A stretch of DNA of 64,000 nucleotides from G963677085 sp963677085. Its GTDB lineage: Bacteria > Planctomycetota > Planctomycetia > Pirellulales > Thermoguttaceae. The stretch spans positions 496,001-560,000 of the forward strand of contig CAXXFH010000003.1 in NCBI GenBank assembly GCA_963677085.2. Reading direction: 5' to 3'. How positions within the stretch are numbered: the stretch's first letter is position 1; each line of letters starts with the position of its first letter. The notes below the pieces were generated by a model. That model worked only from the letters and a program-made list of their open reading frames with translations, did not search any database and was not told the DNA's origin. The translations under genes were made by a program, and so were the position numbers. Positions 12,001 through 18,655 of the stretch are shown here, piece after piece.

Positions 12001-13039
12001 CGTCCAACCCACCGTTGTTGGCATAGGCGTTCACCGTGTCAAACCCCTCGGCGCGATACGAGAAGGCCGGGTCGGTGGTGGCACTGTCCGCTAACGACGC
12101 GCCACCGTCCCAGCTAACGAAAAGATCGTCGGTGGTGCCGTCGTACATCGTGGCCGTGTCGTTGCCGCCTGCGGTGGCGTAGGCCGTAACGTTCTCGAAA
12201 AACTTGGCGCGGTTGTAGTAGCCCGAGCCGTAAAGGGCAATGTCGCCGATGTCGCCAGCGGCGTTGGTTACCGAGCCGTCAGCGTACAGCGTGTCGTTGC
12301 CGGCCGAGTCGTTGAGGTACGCCGTGTCATTTCCGCCAGCCGTTCCGTAGGCGTGAATCGCCTCGAAGTGTTCGACCGAAATCGTCGTGCCGCTCGCGTA
12401 GTCGATTTGGCCTTCGCCGGGCGAGGCGGTGAATGTGTCGTTGCCCGTGGAGTCGTAGAGCTTGGCCGTGTCGCTGCCGCCGGCGCCGTCGACTTCCACC
12501 GATTCGGTGTTTCGAATCCTGATCGAGTAGGTGCTGTCCCAGAGAGTCCCGTCAGCCACCCCGGTCGACCACGTCTCGGCCGTGCTGGTGCCGGTAAGCA
12601 CCGCCGAATCCGAGCCGCCGGCAAGATTCACTGTGACCGTTTCAGCATTCGACAGTTGTATCTGGTAGGCGGAACCATAAATGGTACCACCACCTGACTC
12701 CAGATTGGCCGATTCGTTGGAACTTGTGCCCGTGATCGTGACCGTGTCGGTGCCTGCCGCACAGTCAAGGATGACGATACCATCCCCAGGAACGGTATAT
12801 GGCGTGGCCGTTCCACCATTCAGCGAGACGCTTACTGTAAGGCTGTCGTACATCGTCACCACGACGGTGTCAGCGACAGCGCGTAATCCGGGAATCGTTA
12901 ACGAAAGCATCTCCCGCGGCTCGAGCGCCTCGCAGGCCATCCGGCGTTTGGTGTTCGGCTTGCGTCCTGCCGCCTTCTTCACACGACGAAATCCCAGACG
13001 TTGCAGCGTGTTGTCCCAGCTCCAAAATGGCTTTCGCAT
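1..13039 (-). CDS. Giant LEPRxLL-signal multidomain surface or secreted protein (C-terminus beyond left edge)
   Basis: One reading frame stays open for 4,346 codons from the ATG at 13039 to the left edge, so the protein exceeds 4,300 residues. The N-terminus has a basic stretch and EALEPREML at residues 37-45, the planctomycete LEPRxLL signal linked to export of very large proteins. In order follow Ca-binding-like repeats rich in GGNDTA and DSTGNDTF; a cadherin/Ig-like block with near-identical 146-residue repeats (about 8.8-10.6 kb); further cadherin and Ig-like repeats; PKD-like domains with IDWGD motifs (about 7.1-7.6 kb and 5.5-5.9 kb); seven or so delta-60 repeats (DGKIVVAG, SLDTTFG) at 5.9-7.1 kb; fibronectin-III domains; a LamG-like domain (4.5-5.05 kb); and a tail full of SYSGSG-type repeats. 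The start has an upstream AGGA. The role is inferred: adhesion or a cell-surface matrix protein. Long plus-strand frames here are shadows. Confidence 0.9.
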   Translation of the reverse strand, partial: MRKPFWSWDNTLQRLGFRRVKKAAGRKPNTKRRMACEALEPREMLSLTIPGLRAVADTVVVTMYDSLTVSVSLNGGTATPYTVPGDGIVILDCAAGTDTVTITGTSSNESANLESGGGTIYGSAYQIQLSNAETVTVNLAGGSDSAVLTGTSTAETWSTGVADGTLWDSTYSIRIRNTESVEVDGAGGSDTAKLYDSTGNDTFTASPGEGQIDYASGTTISVEHFEAIHAYGTAGGNDTAYLNDSAGNDTLYADGSVTNAAGDIGDIALYGSGYYNRAKFFENVTAYATAGGNDTATMYDGTTDDLFVSWDGGASLADSATTDPAFSYRAEGFDTVNAYANNGGLDAAKLYDSTGTDTFTAEATEATLSIRDDGVSSEQVYTAHDFESVNAYATAGGDDTAVLRDSSGDDTGYVTSVDAILTGTNFYNRGKYFETATLTATSGNDVANFYDSTDPDLFEAYSTYATIDFNYSAGTMMAMSAVTTVPTGVELATAEAALTATAATKESSSASDKKLDDAERLWKIAFESWKDYLKSLETKFNGRTLDPQDFFEKSPKELAAAATKKTTTESDSESLTGQLAREFPSDSLLAVQDVQLSSVTAMSSGTETWDVKAESFDAVHAFGTAEDGGVDVANLYDTSGNDTFVARLYQDGSTALDDGALLGTGYYNRAKKFEQVNAYATGGTDTAQLWGNDATASITDGWSGGDNWVEWQNTTRSFVANDFDYVQASKAGVGTMALNAIANVSALEDDANDVFNLTGTFTSPTFQTAYNSNPTLVAPSYSGAQVTLDYQNNQYGNATIAVRGVQGSDRVYRSFGVSVAAVNDAPVLNAAYSPVLTSINEDITSPAGNTVAEIVANGSITDVDVTTVPEAIAITWVASTYGDWQYQLAGTSTWTTFTASTRYSRLLNATDRVRFVPDPDYNGSTRFTFRAWDQTTGTHGQTANTTSTGGTTAFSATYDSAYITVNAVNDAPVLNAAYSPVLTTIDEDTTSPAGNTVASIVVDGSITDPDVTPAPEAIAITSVDNANGDWQYQLSGTSTWTTFTATTAASRLLSANDKVRFVPDANFNGSANFTFRAWDQTTGTAGQTANTTSTGGTTAFSSVADTATITVTAQPDAPVLNAAYSPVLTTIDEDTTSPAGNTVASIVVNGSITDPDVTPAPEAIAITAVDNANGDWQYQLSGTSTWTTFTATTAASRLLSANDKVRFVPNANFNGSANFTFRAWDQTTGTAGQTANTTSTGGTTAFSSVADTATITVTAQPDAPVLNAAYSPVLTTIDEDTTSPAGNTVASIVVNGSITDPDVTPAPEAIAITSVDNANGDWQYQLSGTSTWTTFTATTAASRLLSAADKIRFVPDANYNGSASFTFRAWDQTTGTAGQTANTTSTGGTTAFSSVADTATITVTAVNDAPVFQNEPYSFSIAENSAVGTFVGQITATDEDIPAQTLTYEITAGNEDRAFAINPSTGQITVADQDALDYEATSSYSLTVRVTDNGSPVQNDTAAVAITVIDIHEEPVLDAIETAALSYTENQSPLALTGQLTVEDEDDTHLESATIQITGNFQSGEDVLAFTNTATITGSWNSTTGTLSLSGSATVAEYQAALRSVTYENTSDDPDPSTRTVSFTVNDGELDSNIVTRDVAITPVNDPPSLTVTNATVTTDEGTEVTNAGTFGDVDSATVTLTASVGTVTDNGDGTWSWSYTPADGPDHSQTVTITATDSDSAYTEVTFALVVDNVTPSLTVDSTTVTIDEGSQATNSGSFGDVGDDTVTLTASVGAVTDNGDGTWSWSYTPADGPDASQTVTITATDSDSAQTQVTFALTVDNVVPILDVTGGAISVVGEQYTLSLGATDPGDDTISQWRINWGDNTAEEVVTGQTTSVGHYYTAVGNYEITVTATDDDGDHAAAPLAVEALLGVTIDGPASIAEGSPYELMLDSGSLTITEWTIDWGDGTTDTLTGDPSSAEHTYADGDASYLITATASDGTRSYDAFLPTGGRPGELDTSFGDEGILATALGEANALAVQADGKFLVGGYQTGTNGYDFALTRYEADGSVDTTFGGTGTVVLDFAGGNDVINAVIVQPDGKILVAGYAYDSAGQSDFAMARYDAYGDLDTDFGTEGKLILDFDGEDDGAWSVALQSDGKIVVAGYAVPTAGQSNFALARFDAYGELDTDFGTDGTRITDFAAGADRAYALAIQPDDKIVVAGYANETAGGDNFALVRYEKDGALDGSFDADGMLTTDFAGSGDRAYAVAIQQDGKIVVAGRAEDGLGGVDFALARYEENGSLDTTFDADGMLTTDFGGNENYAYALAIQADGKIVVAGYTNEATGGDNFAMSRYEENGTLDTTFGTSGKLTTDFGSTSERANALAILPDGRILVAGSDGASNVALARYHAGPGRPVVVENVAPTLTVVDDQVVYEGQSFSLTNLAVFTDPGFDFATGSPATVETFSYSIDWGDNTTPTTGSPTIDVTGEAGVLTEGSFDGSHTYAEAGIYTVVVTISDDDGGSDVQSFVIHNGIPYAATGLSVTEVVSNTQVDLAWTDNAASELGFVIEKSTDGTTFVFAGWADADATSCSVTGLDPDTQYWLRVAAYNDIGTAPSDAVTATTEANLPLAPTDLAATAVAANEVDLSWSIDATSEHDDFLIELLTQPEDHVARWELNETMGANAYSTSSYSLTGTLTNGAQWTTAGKFDGAIDLDGNDQYIEVADSDLLDDTSQLTISTWIYADTLDGQDRGIVSKRVGVDDNQAYSLYFSADNKLSVEIDGSSDSFASSTVFQTGRWYHIAVTYDGSSPEAERVKLYVDGVLDTVAAETSSAIPNYASNLTLGTLNAGYSYAFDGKIDDTRIYNQALSAEAVAGLAEQFIEATWTLGADGTSATVTGLDANTEYTFRIAATNAVGQSAYTDEIQVLTTPETPTGLTATAVSTEEISLDWTAGEMGQYGFRVEQSTDGEEFTEVATTWDSEFVVDNLAPNNTYYFRVRAYNDAGTSEYSATASATTTEAIAVSDAPTSLTATPVADTVQMALAWVDNSNNEAGFRIWQSTDGTNFTEVATTQPNCTSWTLTDLDPDTLYYFRATAFNHLGDSTVPSNTATATTDDVAVDGSPTVATAAAAIVDSATGTAALSVLGADDGGEGNLTYTWAATMLAPGAETISYSANGTNAAKNATVTVDAAGTYWFTVTITDGDNLSTTSSVAVTVDQIPEEDTQVGMSLTPDTVSLDAGATQQFTVAGITDQFGDPVSASMYTWSATSGTIDEGGLYTAPDATGSDTVTVTCGSLVLNSTVAVTNHAPTVSTAAAATQVPASATAALSVLGADDADESHLTYTWAVLSKPSGADDPTFTVDGSENGTNAAKQAVATFTSLGDYEFQVTITDGGGLSVTDTVAITIAPTLTTIDVTPSSVSMDIGSTQQFTAVGLDQFGNAMATQPTFSWSTTAGSIDVDGLYTAPGACVPATVVASADGVSGSVSVALFNSSPTTSARTGDSWMQAWWEESMGSPTTRQDRLAQAAGNATYMLSTGFVVDPTTTFTLTDPESDSGTIPITPSTTNHQWQVDGVEYASVETTSSTLNFVETFNDATGEWTYTETFTLSYVIDTTVDGDDFSSVSGSYGYTFEASGDAAGSDYTFTATVNAPVVDTADEGAWSQTIATTDTIINNSTGTVPIGTHSAIGGTAVVYPGVSVDGYNYGDGDDQTFDYDLTYTWDSGSGTWIVTGTASTTKSDSGSTSDSYTDDYSDSGVGWSYSETTSLTSNDSWSYSYTTDYSLSGGTWQITGGSGSSSGDGTWTWNYNGDGNYWPADADDAMAGTFSNNGVDSTTYKYETTATYQDGHWTESGSGHVSDVGNSHYSYNGSGSYSNEIGLGSQDENGYENTSYSSTVDYVFDGGTWQLASGTAEYKEDRSGHWGYTTSAQSGDTTTTDTSQENGFEHYKIYYGLNTTTGLWKTTGAEANGNGNESWSRTVESPYSASGANWSVTGTSKQTQGSGVSHEYSGSGTVSGDDWSYSGTGWITSSTNSTYSYAGSGDYTDGTDTGTAKASGRDEAYTGYTTDYELDASDGTWEIAGRHKKSSGNGFTDWSFSISEDYTSGYITDGTRSEGGGNHTSYDYLILADRTEGSSWVYDEDESYTTRSHGTSEHSSYSGSGSYSRSVGEGTINGTVQEDGQSRTDTTYTTQSSLNPNGTWDTPTVTRDYYSDADEHWSYSGEGSYYRFEEYNDPVYSIQWSHLADEDVTESGYDTRAHHYDTTSTLGANGRWSTKGSGYTYSECGSDYSYSGSDTAFSSELNVEFAAYSSALPDTSDRQTTIEKNGSFSSQHVEYWAPQGGEWSKTRESDVSSDINYESSNRGDSS
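8831..10144 (-). repeat. Three near-identical 438-bp tandem repeats inside the giant gene
   Basis: Units start at 8831, 9269 and 9707, each exactly 438 bp (146 codons), and are almost identical at nucleotide level. A fourth, diverged unit continues to about 10582. Each encodes one cadherin/Ig-like module beginning near DAPVLNAAYSPVLT and ending near TATITV. The low divergence indicates recent duplication or gene conversion, so copy number may vary and short-read assembly could collapse it. Confidence 0.9.
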
Positions 13040-13711
13040 GGCGGTCCTGCCTTACGTTGAATGGCCCACGGGTTTTCTGACAGCGCGCAGCAGTCCACGG
13101 GCAAGGGAGCAGCGCACACCCTCCCCGCCACGCCTAAAGCGCACGTTTCAGATAGATTTTAAGGAATGAGAGAGATTTATCGGAAACACCTAAACGTGTC
13201 AACACCCCAGCGCAAGGGGATTTTCGCCCGGCACAGCGCAAGTAATTTTCCGAGAAAACCATCCAGGGGGTGACAACAAGTTGTCACCGCGCGGTGGAGA
13301 ATCGCCTGCATACTGGCCGCAAGGGCGAGACACCCAATGAGCCACAAGTCGTTGATTCATTGCGGTTTACCACACTAACCAGGTGGCATTTACGCACAAT
13401 GTCGCGACAGGCGAAGCCAATGCGTCGTTTCGGCCAAATCCCGACCACCACAGCACCATACCCCGCTACAGATTTTTTCTATTGGTTTTGGGTAAGCAGA
13501 AAATTTCTTGGCTGACAGACGCGTACTGGAGCTTCGTGTAGCCATCATCCGGGCACGTTCACACTAGGCGCCCACCACGGCCTCTCTTCAACCAGACGGT
13601 CTTTTCTTTCGCATTCCTACTTGCAAGCTGCTGGCGGCATCGCGTAACTGTCGTGTTGCGGACGGCGCGAGGGGGGGCCTCGCGCGTGGCACATCGCTTA
13701 GGGAGAGAACG
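13040..13711. other. Intergenic region between the giant gene and the first recombinase
   Basis: No convincing gene in 672 bp. It must hold the minus-strand promoter of the giant gene and probably the plus-strand promoter of the recombinase at 13712. The only clear structure is the inverted repeat at 13269-13288, annotated separately. Short open frames here lack ribosome sites and recognisable products. Confidence 0.6.
13269..13288. promoter_or_regulatory. Perfect 20-bp inverted repeat (candidate operator)
   Basis: GGTGACAAC and GTTGTCACC are perfect inverted arms separated by AA. The site lies about 230 bp upstream of the giant gene start and about 420 bp upstream of the recombinase. The short centre suits a dimeric repressor better than a terminator. 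Function is inferred. Confidence 0.4.
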
Positions 13712-15202
13712 ATGAAGCATTGGTGGGAAGTGGCCACCGCCGGCCAGGACGGCGCACCGGCCAAGGTACGGGCGGTCGCCTACTATCGTCATTCGGCCCA
13801 GGATCGCCAGGAGAACTCGATTCCCATCCAGCGCGATCAGGTGCGCGAGTGGGCCGAGCGCAATGGGGTTGAGATCATCCAGGAGTTTGCCGACGCCGGC
13901 AAGTCGGGACTGACCGCCGAGGGCCGGCCCGCGTTCACCGAGATGATGCAGGAGTGGGTGACGCAGAAGGACGAGTTCGACTACGTCCTCTGCCTCGACG
14001 TCAGCCGCTGGGGGCGGTTTCAGGACATCGACCTCTCGGCCCAGTACAGCGCCGAGTGCAAGCGGCACGGCAAGCAGGTGATTTACACCACCATCGGCAA
14101 GCCCCGCGAGGACGACCCGCTCTACCCGGTCTACGTCCAGTTCGAGCGGTTCCGGGCTGCGCAATACAGCAAGGAACTCAGCGACAAGGTGTGGCGGGGC
14201 TGCGCGAAGATTTCCGAGCAGGGCTATTGGGCGGGCGGTCCGCCGCCGTACGGGATGCAACGGTTGCTGTTGGACGAGCGGCGCGAACCGTTGCACACCT
14301 TGGCGCGGGGCCAGCGAAAGGGGATCCAGAATCAACGGGTGACGCTCGTCGGCGGCGACGCCCACGAGGTGCGGGTTGTCCAACGGATCTTCCACGAGTT
14401 CGTCGAGTTGGGCTACTCGGAATTCCGCATCGCCGAGCGACTCAATGCCGAGGAGATCCGCTCGCCCGGCGCCGGCCGCTGGGGTGCCGGTTCGGTGTTG
14501 GCCCGCTTGAAGAACGAGACCTACGTGGGGACCCTGCTCTACAATCGCACGAGCCAGAAACTGAAGACCCCGCGAAGGGCCAATCCACCCGATAAGTGGG
14601 TTCGCACGCCCGAGGCGTTCGAGGGGATTATCAGCCCGGAGCAGTTTCTGCAGGCCCAGGAGATCCTCGAGCGGCGCCGCCGCAAGTACGACCCGGAGCG
14701 AATGTTGGGGCAACTCGACGCTCTGTATAGCAAGTATGGCGTGTTTCGCTCGTCGCTCTTGAAGCTGCAGGAGGATGCGCCGGCCCCGGCGACCTTCGCC
14801 CGACGCTTCGGCGGTCTCGATCTGGCGTTTCAACAGATGTATTGCGAACCGCGGGATCGGGCGCGGCAGGTGGTCCACGAACGGATCCGCGAGCATGTTC
14901 CCGAAGTACTCCCCTACGGCGACTTCCTCGTGCTCGACCAGAAACTGGCGCTGTCCATCCAGCCGGCGGTACCCATTCCCCGCGGCTACTCCGCCTACTG
15001 GCCGTTTTGCCCGGACAAGCGCCACGTGATCGACATCACCTTGGGAGTCCTGCTCTCCGAGCCCGACGAGTTCGAGATCCTCGGCTACGTGGCCCTGCCA
15101 CGCTGGTTGGCCGGCTCCCACACGATGCGGATTGCTTCCACCTCATCGCGGACCGATCTGTTCGGCCGCGCGGACCTCGCCTTTTTACAGCAATTGCTTT
15201 GA
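13712..15202 (+). CDS. Serine recombinase (resolvase/invertase family), 496 aa
   Basis: The N-terminal catalytic domain has YYRHSAQD at residues 24-31, with Ser28 as probable nucleophile, followed by QENSIPIQRDQV and the SRWGR motif. The recombinase domain follows (SPGAGRWGAGSVLARLKNETYVG). There is no zinc ribbon; instead about 130 C-terminal residues form an unrecognised extension. An AGGGAGAG ribosome site precedes the ATG. Twelve bases separate it from the downstream ParB-like gene, so the two are probably co-transcribed. The family excises, inverts or integrates DNA through a 5'-phosphoserine intermediate. Together with the next two genes it looks like a self-contained transposon or plasmid-maintenance cassette. 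Substrate sites were not identified. Confidence 0.9.
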   Translation: MKHWWEVATAGQDGAPAKVRAVAYYRHSAQDRQENSIPIQRDQVREWAERNGVEIIQEFADAGKSGLTAEGRPAFTEMMQEWVTQKDEFDYVLCLDVSRWGRFQDIDLSAQYSAECKRHGKQVIYTTIGKPREDDPLYPVYVQFERFRAAQYSKELSDKVWRGCAKISEQGYWAGGPPPYGMQRLLLDERREPLHTLARGQRKGIQNQRVTLVGGDAHEVRVVQRIFHEFVELGYSEFRIAERLNAEEIRSPGAGRWGAGSVLARLKNETYVGTLLYNRTSQKLKTPRRANPPDKWVRTPEAFEGIISPEQFLQAQEILERRRRKYDPERMLGQLDALYSKYGVFRSSLLKLQEDAPAPATFARRFGGLDLAFQQMYCEPRDRARQVVHERIREHVPEVLPYGDFLVLDQKLALSIQPAVPIPRGYSAYWPFCPDKRHVIDITLGVLLSEPDEFEILGYVALPRWLAGSHTMRIASTSSRTDLFGRADLAFLQQLL

Positions 15203-15214
15203 TGGAGGAACCCC

Positions 15215-16096
15215 ATGGAAACCGTTCTCGACATCTTGCCCTTCCGGCAGCGCCGTTACGAGGAAGTCCCGATCGACAAGATCAAGGCGATCAACTCCCG
15301 CAACCGGGACCAAGAGCAGTTCGAGATGAACGTGGAGAGCATCGACCAGGTCGGCCTGCTGAAGCCGATCCGCGTCAACGATAAGTTTGTCGAACGGACT
15401 GGCATGTACGAACTGATCTGCGGCGAAGGCCGCTTGCTGGCCCATCGGAAGCTGGGACGCGACAAGATCAAGGCCGAAGTGGTCACCTGTACCCGCAAGG
15501 AGGCCTACTTGCAGTCGCTCATCGAGAACATCGCCCGCACGAAGCCCGGCAGCATGGATTTCGCCCGGGAGCTGAAGCGGCTGCACGACGAGGGTTGGGA
15601 CTTCAAGCAGATCGCCCGCATCGCCTGCAAGAAAGAGCACTACATCCGCGATTACATCCGCCTGGTGGACCAGGGGGAGGAGCGGTTGATCCACGGCGTG
15701 GAACAGGGCGTCTTTCCCATCAAGTTCGCCACCCAGGTGGCGGCCACGGACGACGCCCAATTGCAGAACGTGTTGATGGACGCTTTCGACGAAGGCCTGG
15801 TGACGACCAACAACTTCGCCCAGGCCCGGAGGATCATCTCGGCCCGGGCGCGGGCCACGAAGGCGAAGACCGTCCCCGCCAAGTATACCGTGACCCAACT
15901 GAGGCAGGATATCGCCGACGTGACCAAGGCCAAAACGTCCTATGTCCGCGAGGCGAAGAGCAAGGAGAACCGCTTCATGACGCTCTTAAGCGGGATCAAC
16001 GCGCTTTGGAAAGACGAGGAGTTTCAGCAACTGCTCCGCGAGGAGAGGCTTCATGGCCGTCCAGACCTCGCGGGCGATTTTCACTATGAATCGTAA
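15215..16096 (+). CDS. ParB/RepB/Spo0J-family protein
   Basis: 293 residues. The N-terminal ParB-like domain (about 16-115) carries GEGR at 70-73 and ENIART at 104-109, matching the CTP-binding GERR and ENLQR motifs of ParB proteins with substitutions. A helix-turn-helix-like segment follows (FKQIARIACKKEHYIRDYIR). The C-terminal third is basic and helical. No ParA partner is nearby, so classical partitioning is doubtful. Placement between a serine recombinase and a RepB-like gene suggests a DNA-bridging or site-recognition role in that recombinase's reaction, which is inference. Confidence 0.85.
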   Translation: METVLDILPFRQRRYEEVPIDKIKAINSRNRDQEQFEMNVESIDQVGLLKPIRVNDKFVERTGMYELICGEGRLLAHRKLGRDKIKAEVVTCTRKEAYLQSLIENIARTKPGSMDFARELKRLHDEGWDFKQIARIACKKEHYIRDYIRLVDQGEERLIHGVEQGVFPIKFATQVAATDDAQLQNVLMDAFDEGLVTTNNFAQARRIISARARATKAKTVPAKYTVTQLRQDIADVTKAKTSYVREAKSKENRFMTLLSGINALWKDEEFQQLLREERLHGRPDLAGDFHYES

Positions 16097-16110
16097 CCTG
16101 GGAGGAACAC

Positions 16111-16959
16111 ATGCGTGAGAACGGGAAATTGGTCGAGGGGCTCGACATTCCAATCGTCAAGCTGATCCCCCGCAACGAGCGGACGGTCGGCAAGAAGTAC
16201 GTCAAACGGATCGAGGCCAGCTTGCGGGCCGTGGGTCTGATCGAACCGTTGGTGGTCTATCCCCAGGGCGACAACTTCGAAATCCTCGACGGGTGCCTCC
16301 GGTATGCCATCCTGTTGGATATGGGAGTGGAGACGGTGCCCTGCCTTGTCTGGAGAGAACGGGAGGCGTTCACCGGCAATCGCATGGTGAACCGACTCAG
16401 TTCGGCCCAGGAGATGCGGATGCTCCGCAAATCGCTGGAGGAATTGGACGAAAAGACGATCGCCAACGCCCTGGGGATGGCGGGGATCAGCCATCGGTTG
16501 AACCAAAGCCTGCTCAAAAAGCTCGCCCCCACGGTGACCAAGGCCTTCGAGGCGGGCAAGATGAATCTGCAATGCGCTAAGGAACTCACCCACGTCACCC
16601 CGGAGCGGCAGGCAGAGATCCTCAAGCTGATGGAATCGTGCAACGACTATAGCGTGACTTTCGCGCGGGGACTGGTGCTGAAGACGCCCGTGGCCAAACG
16701 GGCCAAAACCAATGGTGCCAAAACGCCCTGGACCCGCGCGGACGAGAAGAAGGGCGACCTGCTCAAGAAGTTGCGCGAGGCAGAGCAACAGCAGGACTTC
16801 TATTCGGGCCTGTACCGCCAGTATACCACGAACCTGCTAAAGCTGGTGATTTACGTCCGCTCGTTGTTGGCCAATCCGCGTGTCCGGGAGTATCTCGGCG
16901 AACGCCATCCCGAGCAACTGGAGGCCTTCGACCAGATCATCGACAGTACGGAACAGTAG
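16111..16959 (+). CDS. ParB-domain protein with RepB plasmid-partition C-terminal domain
   Basis: 282 residues. Residues about 14-100 resemble a ParB N-terminal domain (ILDGCLRYAILLDMG replaces the GERR loop). The remainder resembles the RepB plasmid-partition family, with a helical region holding LNQSLLKKLAPTVTKAFEAG and a coiled-coil-like C-terminus. A GGGAGGA ribosome site and a 14-bp gap link it to the previous ParB gene. The recombinase, ParB and RepB trio forms one operon. No origin or parS-like repeat was seen beside it. Confidence 0.8.
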   Translation: MRENGKLVEGLDIPIVKLIPRNERTVGKKYVKRIEASLRAVGLIEPLVVYPQGDNFEILDGCLRYAILLDMGVETVPCLVWREREAFTGNRMVNRLSSAQEMRMLRKSLEELDEKTIANALGMAGISHRLNQSLLKKLAPTVTKAFEAGKMNLQCAKELTHVTPERQAEILKLMESCNDYSVTFARGLVLKTPVAKRAKTNGAKTPWTRADEKKGDLLKKLREAEQQQDFYSGLYRQYTTNLLKLVIYVRSLLANPRVREYLGERHPEQLEAFDQIIDSTEQ

Positions 16960-17085
16960 GGTTTTGACGAGGAAGAAGCGAGATGCGGTATTGCGGTAGG
17001 TGGCGCAAAGCCCTGCAAGCGGCGGAGGTCGTACCGCGGGGAGCGAAAGGCTCACCTCAGAAGAAACCGAAAGGGGAACAACCAT

Positions 17086-17862
17086 ATGTTGCGTCATGAT
17101 GTTATTCGCGCGATCGTCCAGCGTGATCGGGCGAAAACAGGCCTTACCGAAGACGTGGTGAAGAGGGATGCCAAAACACTTTACGAAGCCGCCTGCGAGC
17201 AGTTTGGCACGTGGGAGACGGCTCTGCAATACGCCGGCGTCGGCACCCGTCGCCTGAGGGCCGCCAGCGGCTGCCGCGTCGACGAGATTATCGAAACGAT
17301 TCGGCGGCTGTGCCTTTTCGGATATAATCTCTCGGCAAGACACAATCGGCGCCGCGACCATCGGCTTTATGCTGCTGCCCTCCGGCACTTCGGCACTTGG
17401 CGCGAGGCCCTGTTGGCCGCAGGCATCGACCCGGCCCATGTTCGCCTGCGATCGCAGGTCCGGCAGATCAGCAAGCAGAAGATCATTCGGGTACTGCAAC
17501 GGCGACACCGCGCAGAGCTTTCGCTGGTGTGGAGTGACGTCTGCCTGGAGAACCGCGTCGTTGCCCAAGCGGCACGGAGGGTCTTTGGCGGTTGGGGCAA
17601 AGCGTTGGCCGCCGCCGGCATCGAGATGCAAAGGCAACGTACGCCTCGTCGTAGAAAGTGGGACCGGGGACAAATCATCGCCGAAATCCAAGATCGCCAC
17701 CGGCAGGGCAAATCCCTCACCAGGAAAGCGGTGGAAAAGGACTTTGCTGCACTGCTTTATGCGGCCGGGAGGTATTTCGGAAAATGGCGCACGGCCCTGG
17801 AAGCGGCGGGGCTGGCCGGAGAAGATCGCGCCCAGCGCGAGAGAGAAAACGAGCAACCGTAG
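17086..17862 (+). CDS. Protein of four homing-endonuclease-associated repeats
   Basis: 258 residues built from four tandem units of 55-65 residues. Each ends in a version of FGxWxxALxxAG: FGTWETALQYAGV, FGTWREALLAAGI, FGGWGKALAAAGI and FGKWRTALEAAGL. This is the signature of the homing endonuclease associated repeat (Pfam HNH_repeat), which normally binds DNA beside an HNH or other nuclease domain. No nuclease motif is present here, so this is probably a stand-alone DNA-binding protein. AGGGGAAC precedes the ATG. It follows the recombinase-ParB-RepB operon by 126 bp and may be its accessory factor or a cargo gene. Confidence 0.75.
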   Translation: MLRHDVIRAIVQRDRAKTGLTEDVVKRDAKTLYEAACEQFGTWETALQYAGVGTRRLRAASGCRVDEIIETIRRLCLFGYNLSARHNRRRDHRLYAAALRHFGTWREALLAAGIDPAHVRLRSQVRQISKQKIIRVLQRRHRAELSLVWSDVCLENRVVAQAARRVFGGWGKALAAAGIEMQRQRTPRRRKWDRGQIIAEIQDRHRQGKSLTRKAVEKDFAALLYAAGRYFGKWRTALEAAGLAGEDRAQRERENEQP

Positions 17863-18187
17863 GGCAGGCGTTGCGTTGCCGCGTGAACCTATGGGCATTC
17901 GCAAAAGTAGCGGACTGGCCACGTAGTGGATTTTTCCGCAATTGCCGAGCTCCCGTTGGTTGCCCTCGTGTCACTACTTATACGACGCTCAATAACGTCT
18001 TGCTGCTGGGGCGACGCACGCATTTTCACCTCAGACTGAACGAAACGGTAACGGGAAACGTTGCCTCAACGCTTTTCCAACCAACGGCCGCTTGAAATTC
18101 TGGTGCCGTGTCGGCTTTTTCTGCTCACGGCGGGCGTGAACGCGCTGCCATAAACGTCCCCAAAACCAACAAAACCTCCATTTTCCT
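17863..18187. other. Intergenic region without a recognised gene
   Basis: Nothing supportable is visible in these 325 bases apart from being the leader of the next cassette, whose 38-bp upstream motif begins at 18188. Confidence 0.5.
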
Positions 18188-18225
18188 GCGAAGGATCGCC
18201 CGGTGACGCAAAAGTACATAGATAG
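18188..18225 (+). promoter_or_regulatory. Conserved 38-bp upstream motif, copy 1
   Basis: GCGAAGGAT, then 9 variable bases, ACGCAAAA, 2 bases, ACA, 4 bases, TAG. The same layout with identical spacing recurs at 24523-24560 and 60074-60111. Here it lies 42 bp before the GTG at 18268. It may be an element-specific promoter or protein-binding site; function is inferred. Confidence 0.6.
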
Positions 18226-18267
18226 GAAGGACTGCTTTTTCGTCTTGTCTGTTGGAGGGGTTTCGCT

Positions 18268-18456
18268 GTGTGTCGTTTCGATCATTCCAAGGCGGCCGCG
18301 ATGACCGTCGACGAGCGGCGAGGGGAGCTTGCCACGCTGCTTGCGCGTGCCCTGGGCCGCTTGGGTCGGCAAGCGTCGAAGTCTCCGGAAGAGGTTTCCC
18401 AACCGGTGTCGAAGTCGCTCGTTCCGCAGACTCGCGAACCTGGCGCCACCTTTTGA
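18268..18456 (+). CDS. Small protein upstream of the DUF2924-recombinase pair
   Basis: 62 residues from a GTG with GGAGGGG eight bases upstream; an internal ATG at 18301 would give 51 residues starting MTVDERRGELATLLARALG. A short protein of this kind often precedes DUF2924 and serine recombinase genes in planctomycete and rhizobial islands, which is the main support. It has an amphipathic helix and a Ser/Pro/Thr-rich tail and no known domain. Function unknown. Confidence 0.5.
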   Translation: MCRFDHSKAAAMTVDERRGELATLLARALGRLGRQASKSPEEVSQPVSKSLVPQTREPGATF

Positions 18457-18655
18457 AAACACCGCGCAAAAATCTCGCCCAGGGCCTTGCGGCGGGCCCC
18501 GAAATCGGGCTCAGTGGGAGTTGTTGGTTAACGAACCCGAGACTCGACCGAGGACCACACGAGGCGGCAGGGCCGCCGGCCAAACCGGTGCTACCGCACC
18601 GAGGCAGGAACCCGCTCCCGGTGGTCGCTGAAACCCTTACTCGAATAACAAAGCC

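Noticed and set aside
13559..15121. 520-codon minus-strand frame
   Set aside because: Lies opposite a clear serine recombinase; no recognisable domain.
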